DNA from: Actinomycetota bacterium
GTDB taxonomy: Bacteria > Actinomycetota > Actinomycetes > Nanopelagicales > Nanopelagicaceae
Direction: 5' to 3'
DNA: 20,104 bases
NCBI GenBank assembly: GCA_005793655.1
Contig: SXRC01000091.1
Coordinates: forward strand, 1 to 20,104
Positions 16,718 to 20,104 of this stretch are shown piece after piece. A program made the translations under genes and the position numbers. The notes under the pieces are model-generated. The model searched no databases. It saw only the letters and a list, made by a program, of their open reading frames with translations, and was not told the DNA's origin. Numbering within the stretch: position 1 is the stretch's first letter; every line of letters begins with the position of its first letter.

Positions 16718-16748
16718 CTAATTGATCAACAAATAGTCGATCAATTAG
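16718..16748 (-). repeat. 10-bp inverted repeat spanning the BMP stop codon
   Basis: CTAATTGATC (16718-16727) and GATCAATTAG (16739-16748) form a perfect 10-bp AT-rich stem around an 11-base loop. The repeat includes the BMP stop codon (TAA, complement of 16745-16747). It stands just before the stronger terminator-like hairpin in transcription order, so it may protect the 3' end of the BMP message from exonucleases. Confidence 0.65.
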
Positions 16749-17797
16749 CTAACAGGAATATATCCGTTTGCTACGTTAACTTGTAAATCCTTAAGTTCTG
16801 CTTGCAGAGACTTAGGGATCGACTTAGTAAATGGCGCGTACAAAGGTGATAATCCAACGCCTTTATTCTTTAGTGTTCCAACATACTGCTTGTTAGAGTA
16901 TTTGCCATCGTAAGCTTCTTTAACTGATGCTTGAACGGCCTCATTTAATCCCTTAAGTACTGAGATTAAAATTGCGCTCTTAACTTTTGGTGCAGTTAAA
17001 TTAAAATCAGCGTCAACACCAATAGTCACAGACTTCTTGGACCTCACACTGTTTTCAGCTGTTGTTACTCCCAGGCTTCCAGCAACAGGGAAGATTACAT
17101 CTGCACCCTGTAACTCAAAGTTTTGTGAGATTGAAAGTGCTTTGTTGGTGTTTGCAAAATCTCCAACCATTGTGCCAGCACTTGGCTTGGCAGGATCCCA
17201 ACCAAGAACCTTTACGGACTTGTTATTAACATCGTTGTAGTACTCAACTCCCTTAGCAAAACCATCCATGAAGATAGTTACTGTTGGGAATGGCATGCCG
17301 CCGTAGGTAGCAACAACGCCAGTCTTTGAATATCCAGCTGCTAGATATCCAGCAAGAAAGGAGTTTTCATTTGTCTTGAATGTTATGCCCTTAAGGTTAG
17401 CTATTGGTGTTGTGAAATTCTTAAGACCAGCATCATCAACAATTGCATACTTAACTGTTGGGTTTGCCTCTGCAGAAGCGATAATCGCATCACCTAATGC
17501 AAAGCCAACACCAATGATGTATGTACATTTCTTATCAACAAACTTCTTTAAATTTGGGCCGTAATCAGCAGGGGATGCTGCAGGCAAGTACTCAGCGGAG
17601 GATGCATAACCCTTTTTAACTGATGTAGTAGCTCCCAAATAAGATAATTGGTTAAATGACTTATCGTTGATTCCACCAGTATCCAGCGCAACGCAAACTT
17701 TCTGCTTTGTTGCGGCATTTGCTGCCGGCGTAACAGCCATTGTGGCCATTAATGATGCGGCTGCGATAGCCACGACTAATTTATATGATTTTTTCAA
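16745..17797 (-). CDS. BMP family (PnrA-like) substrate-binding protein, probable nucleoside binder
   Basis: This is the extracytoplasmic binding component of the nucleoside ABC importer encoded next to it. The 350-residue product has a Sec signal peptide (KKSYK, a hydrophobic stretch, then AANA before ATK; predicted cleavage after residue 28) and no lipobox cysteine. The mature part starts with the family motif VCVALDTGGINDKSFNQ and keeps YIIGVGFALGDA, AIVDDAG, FLAGYLAAGYSKTG, VIFPVAGSLGVTTA and VTIGVDADFN. I prefer TTG 17797: it gives MKKSYK and has GGGAGGG directly upstream. The earlier in-frame TTG at 17809 would put the ribosome-binding site inside the gene. Purine nucleosides are the likeliest ligands from family and operon context. 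The gene has its own 168-base leader. Confidence 0.9.
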   Translation of the reverse strand: MKKSYKLVVAIAAASLMATMAVTPAANAATKQKVCVALDTGGINDKSFNQLSYLGATTSVKKGYASSAEYLPAASPADYGPNLKKFVDKKCTYIIGVGFALGDAIIASAEANPTVKYAIVDDAGLKNFTTPIANLKGITFKTNENSFLAGYLAAGYSKTGVVATYGGMPFPTVTIFMDGFAKGVEYYNDVNNKSVKVLGWDPAKPSAGTMVGDFANTNKALSISQNFELQGADVIFPVAGSLGVTTAENSVRSKKSVTIGVDADFNLTAPKVKSAILISVLKGLNEAVQASVKEAYDGKYSNKQYVGTLKNKGVGLSPLYAPFTKSIPKSLQAELKDLQVNVANGYIPVS

Positions 17798-17850
17798 AAT
17801 CCCTCCCAAGGACTAGGACCCAAGAAATATGGGTAAGTTGTAGGCTGACC

Positions 17851-17880
17851 TTATCGGTGATGGCAGTGGCTCACCGACAT
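17851..17880 (-). other. Candidate 9-codon upstream ORF (leader peptide) containing a hairpin
   Basis: ATG at 17880 opens a frame of nine codons, MSVSHCHHR, ending in TAA at 17851. The 7-bp inverted repeat (17877-17871 with 17860-17854) fills it exactly, from codon 2 to codon 9. A translating ribosome would have to melt the hairpin. There is no Shine-Dalgarno sequence before the ATG, so if used it would be leaderless or weakly translated. Function is not shown. Confidence 0.25.
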
Positions 17881-17922
17881 GTGCTGAGATGGCGTTGATT
17901 ACGATTTCTTTAGAATTACTTC

Positions 17923-17940
17923 AACTCTAACTAGAGAGTT
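17923..17940. promoter_or_regulatory. Palindrome, candidate operator (AACTCT-N6-AGAGTT)
   Basis: A perfect 6-bp dyad with a 6-base spacer sits 25 bases after the end of the divergent BMP gene and overlaps the best -35 candidate (TTGAAG) for the main BMP gene. The geometry suits a helix-turn-helix repressor dimer. It could also be an RNA hairpin at the end of the upstream transcript, but no T-run follows it on the minus strand. Confidence 0.35.
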
Positions 17941-17965
17941 TAAAGTTTTAGGCGCTGTTGGAGAT

Positions 17966-18970
17966 TTAAGAAAGGTTTTTTACTCGCCCTGCCTTCAAAT
18001 CATTGGATATTTTGCTGATCTTTGCCTCAAATGCCACACCACTGACCAACCTAACAGATACTCCACCATCTTTAAGGTTGTAGCGATGGCCGTATATGCC
18101 TTGTTTTGAATCCAATATTTCTAGAATATTTTTATCAGCTAATTCAGCTGCAATTATCTGCTCGACCGCAAGATCAAACCGTTTTCTTACCGTTAAGTAC
18201 TGATTCTTTTTTCCTGCAGAAAAGTTTAAGAAGTATTGATCCGGCAAGATCCCCGAGATTAATACCCGCTTACTACCACTGTTAAAGGAAGCACCAGTTG
18301 AGATTACCTCATCTGATTTAAACCAGTTAGTAAAAATCTGGTCAACGCCATCACTAACCAAAGTCCTGACCTCACTGGTTGCCTGCGTATCCACCAACTT
18401 GCTACTTACGGTCACCTTGGCATTAGCTGCTGTGGCACCTTTAGTAAATATTGCTAAGTTTCTTTCAGATGAGGCTTCAGATTTATCACCGATAAATCCT
18501 ATTTTTCCACTCTTGCTGGCCAAAGCAAGTGCTGCTCCTGCCAGATAAACTCCTTCATTTATTGCAAACGAGAGATTTGAAACATTGGTCATGGCAACTG
18601 ATTCATCGTCAATAATTGCAAATTGAGTGTTTGGAAACTCATTTGAAATCCGTCGGACGGTGTCGGCGTATCCTGATCCAACACAGATAATTAATTGATA
18701 CTTATTTCGTGCTAAAAACCTCACTCTGGTGATTCGATCACCCAATGTGCCGTCGGTGATCTGCTCTCTAATATCTAAGCGAGATAGCTTATGTTTTTTG
18801 ATAGCTCTTTCAAGACCCGTAGCTGCTAAATCATTACTCCCGTTATCACCCCGGCCACCAACATCATATACAATTGCAATCTTTTTTGGTGTTTCAGCAT
18901 TGGTATTTGGTGTTAATAAGGTTGCAGAAAATAAAAGCGTAAGGAGCAGATAAGCAAAACGCCTAGCCAT
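17966..18970 (-). CDS. Divergent BMP-family periplasmic-type binding protein
   Basis: A 334-residue exported protein. The N-terminus (MARRFAYLLLTLLFSATLL) with NTNA before ETP is a Sec signal peptide without a lipobox cysteine. The mature part begins KKIAIVYDVGGRGDNGSNDLA, recognisably the BMP opening motif, in which GGxxDKSFN has become GGRGDNGSND. IICVGSGYADTV, QFAIIDDE, VYLAGAALALASKSGKIGFIGD and the FTKGA helix also follow the family. The part that in the other BMP protein reads VIFPVAGSLGVTTA and GVDADFN is replaced by QIFTNWFKSDE and ISGILPDQYFL, so the ligand pocket is rebuilt. Its start overlaps the trpS stop by 8 bases, so it is co-transcribed with trpS. No permease or ATPase follows directly except those after the second BMP gene. 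It may bind a different nucleoside or act as a sensor. Confidence 0.82.
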   Translation of the reverse strand: MARRFAYLLLTLLFSATLLTPNTNAETPKKIAIVYDVGGRGDNGSNDLAATGLERAIKKHKLSRLDIREQITDGTLGDRITRVRFLARNKYQLIICVGSGYADTVRRISNEFPNTQFAIIDDESVAMTNVSNLSFAINEGVYLAGAALALASKSGKIGFIGDKSEASSERNLAIFTKGATAANAKVTVSSKLVDTQATSEVRTLVSDGVDQIFTNWFKSDEVISTGASFNSGSKRVLISGILPDQYFLNFSAGKKNQYLTVRKRFDLAVEQIIAAELADKNILEILDSKQGIYGHRYNLKDGGVSVRLVSGVAFEAKISKISNDLKAGRVKNLS

Positions 18971-19967
18971 TTTTGATCAGACCTAAGGCGGTATAGACAT
19001 CGGCTATTGTCTTACTCGCTACTGAGTTGGCCTTATCTGCGCCATCTTTTGAAAGTTGTAACAACGCAGCTTTATCAGCCATCAACTCTTGCGTCCGTAT
19101 TCGGATTGGATTGATTACCTCAACTGCAATTTCAGCTACTTGAACTTTAAAATCACCATATCCTTTACCAGCATACTCATTTTCTAAATCTTTGATGGTT
19201 TTTCCAGATAGCGCCGATGCAATGGTCAACAGATTTGAAATACCTGGCTTACCTTGTTCATCAAATTTAATCTCTTTACCCGCATCAGTCACACTTGATT
19301 TGAATTTCTTAATTATTGCATCAGATGAATCTAGCAACTCAATTACTCCAGACATTGATGATGCAGATTTGCTCATTTTGGCATTTGGATCTTGCAGATC
19401 ATTTATTTTTGCTAACGATTTAATGATCTGTGGTGCGGGAATTGTGAACACCTCTTGGTACTTATTATTAAACCGCTGTCCTAAATCCCTAGTTAATTCA
19501 ATATGTTGTCTTTGATCTTCACCGACTGGGACAAAATCTGCCTGATACAACAAAATGTCGGCAGCTTGCAATATGGGATAGGTAAACAAGCCAACATTGG
19601 TTCTATCGGTGCCACCTTTTTGCGACTTATCTTTAAATTGCGTCATCCGCCCAGCTTCACCAAAGCCAGTAATGCACTCCAACACCCATGCCAGTTGGTT
19701 GTGCGCTGGCACATGCGACTGAATAAATAATGTGCACTGCTTTGGGTCCAGCCCGATTGCTAGCAACTGCGCAACCGATAACAGGGTGCGCTTTTCTAAT
19801 AACTTTGGATCAGTTTCAACTGTTAGTGCATGTAGATCCACCACGCAATAAAAGGCATCACTGTCCTTTTGGAACTCAACCCATTGCTTAAGTGCACCTA
19901 AATAATTTCCCAGGTGGAATGAATCATGGGTTGGTTGGATCCCAGATAAGACCCTCTTTTTACTCAT
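18963..19967 (-). CDS. trpS: Tryptophanyl-tRNA synthetase
   Basis: A class I aminoacyl-tRNA synthetase charging tRNA-Trp in the cytoplasm. The 334 residues are typical of bacterial TrpRS. The HIGH-type signature is HLGN (18-21) within GIQPTHDSFHLGNYLGAL, and the KMSKS loop is intact at 197-201 (DPNAKMSKSAS). GEDQRQHIELTRDLGQRFN forms the Trp/ATP pocket. ATG 19967 overlaps the stop of the upstream CorC-like gene as ATGA, and the trpS stop overlaps the divergent BMP gene by 8 bases. No Trp-codon leader or T-box is visible, as the gene is internal to an operon. Confidence 0.96.
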   Translation of the reverse strand: MSKKRVLSGIQPTHDSFHLGNYLGALKQWVEFQKDSDAFYCVVDLHALTVETDPKLLEKRTLLSVAQLLAIGLDPKQCTLFIQSHVPAHNQLAWVLECITGFGEAGRMTQFKDKSQKGGTDRTNVGLFTYPILQAADILLYQADFVPVGEDQRQHIELTRDLGQRFNNKYQEVFTIPAPQIIKSLAKINDLQDPNAKMSKSASSMSGVIELLDSSDAIIKKFKSSVTDAGKEIKFDEQGKPGISNLLTIASALSGKTIKDLENEYAGKGYGDFKVQVAEIAVEVINPIRIRTQELMADKAALLQLSKDGADKANSVASKTIADVYTALGLIKNG

Positions 19968-20104
19968 AATTTACGCTCTTCTTTAGAAAGTAATATCTGA
20001 CCTACCCGCTTGCCGATCATGCTGGTAATTGTAAAGCGTGCACCATTAATTCGAACCACATCACCAGCTTGGGCAATCCGTCCTAAATGACTCATCACAA
20101 ATCC
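19964..20104 (-). CDS. CorC/HlyC-type membrane protein, C-terminal fragment
   Basis: The last 46 residues of a gene that enters from the right edge, read from GFVMSHLGRI to SKEERKL. The pattern GFVMxxLGRIxxxGDVVxxNGxRFTITxMxGxRV is the end of the CorC_HlyC (transporter-associated) domain found at the C-terminus of DUF21/CBS hemolysin-like proteins, which have been linked to Mg2+/Co2+ handling. The start and the membrane and CBS domains lie outside the window. The stop overlaps the trpS ATG by 4 bases. Confidence 0.82.
   Translation of the reverse strand, partial: GFVMSHLGRIAQAGDVVRINGARFTITSMIGKRVGQILLSKEERKL

Larger units (their letters stand above)
17798..17965 (-). promoter_or_regulatory. 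Structured leader/promoter region of the main BMP gene
   Basis: This is the longest non-coding stretch of the window. In minus-strand order it contains: a palindrome AACTCT-N6-AGAGTT (17940-17923); a weak promoter-like pair TTGAAG (17924-17919), 17-base spacer, TAATCA (17901-17896); a 7-bp hairpin TCGGTGA/TCACCGA (17877-17854); a 5-bp hairpin ACCCA/TGGGT (17834-17818); and a ribosome-binding site GGGAGGG just before TTG 17797. The palindrome overlaps the -35 candidate, as an operator would. I do not recognise a known riboswitch class. Confidence 0.5.

Noticed and set aside
17798..17809. Upstream TTG start for the main BMP protein
   Set aside because: It would place the GGGAGGG ribosome-binding site inside the coding region and put Gly-Gly-Ile before a normal signal peptide.
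17798..17965. Known riboswitch (purine, cobalamin, ZTP or similar) before the BMP gene
   Set aside because: I compared the leader with the conserved cores I know and none fits. GAGCCACTGCC only loosely recalls a cobalamin-type box, without the rest of the fold. A covariance-model search would decide.
1..20104. Mobile elements, CRISPR arrays, defence systems, tRNA or rRNA genes
   Set aside because: I found no transposase, integrase, repeat-spacer pattern, terminal repeats or RNA-gene signature; the gene content is metabolic and housekeeping throughout.

Overview
The window looks like a piece of a small, streamlined, low-GC actinobacterial genome, most likely of the freshwater acI type (Nanopelagicales). 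That placement is an inference. It rests on actinobacterial-type protein sequences and gene order (a cytidine deaminase / thymidine phosphorylase / adenosine deaminase block near a purine nucleoside phosphorylase and PmmB-like mutase, and trpS after a CorC-like protein), AT-rich codon use, 4-base ATGA/GTGA overlaps, and almost no intergenic DNA. No gene-free stretch exceeds 300 bases; the longest is 168 bases (17798-17965). I saw no tRNA, rRNA, CRISPR array, insertion sequence or phage gene.

Layout, left to right. (1) 2-2817, plus strand: a 5'-truncated LytR-CpsA-Psr cell-wall ligase, UDP-glucose 6-dehydrogenase and a small CoA-binding Rossmann protein. (2) 2818-3639, minus strand: a PurK-derived protein that has lost the ATP-binding part of its ATP-grasp fold. 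(3) 3660-9934, plus strand: Maf, then a tight run of purine nucleoside phosphorylase, phosphohexo/pentomutase, deoxyribose-phosphate aldolase, a full aldehyde dehydrogenase and a catalytically truncated aldehyde dehydrogenase. (4) 9938-20104, minus strand, read from the right edge: the tail of a CorC/HlyC-type membrane protein, trpS, a divergent BMP-family binding protein, a second typical BMP binding protein, a two-domain ABC ATPase, two permeases, cytidine deaminase, thymidine phosphorylase and adenosine deaminase.

Regions 3 and 4 together form a nearly complete nucleoside-scavenging pathway in two convergent operons. The BMP/ABC transporter imports nucleosides. Cdd and Add deaminate cytidine and adenosine. 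DeoA and the purine phosphorylase split off the base and leave (deoxy)ribose-1-phosphate. The mutase makes the 5-phosphate, DeoC cleaves deoxyribose-5-phosphate to glyceraldehyde-3-phosphate and acetaldehyde, and the aldehyde dehydrogenase pair can oxidise the acetaldehyde. The individual families are well known.

The parts worth a second look are the PurK-like pseudoenzyme, the ALDH pair that resembles a split ALDH16, the extra divergent BMP protein co-transcribed with trpS, and the regulatory DNA around the main BMP gene. The last includes a palindrome, a hairpin that exactly fills a 9-codon upstream ORF, and two tandem hairpins before the ATPase gene.
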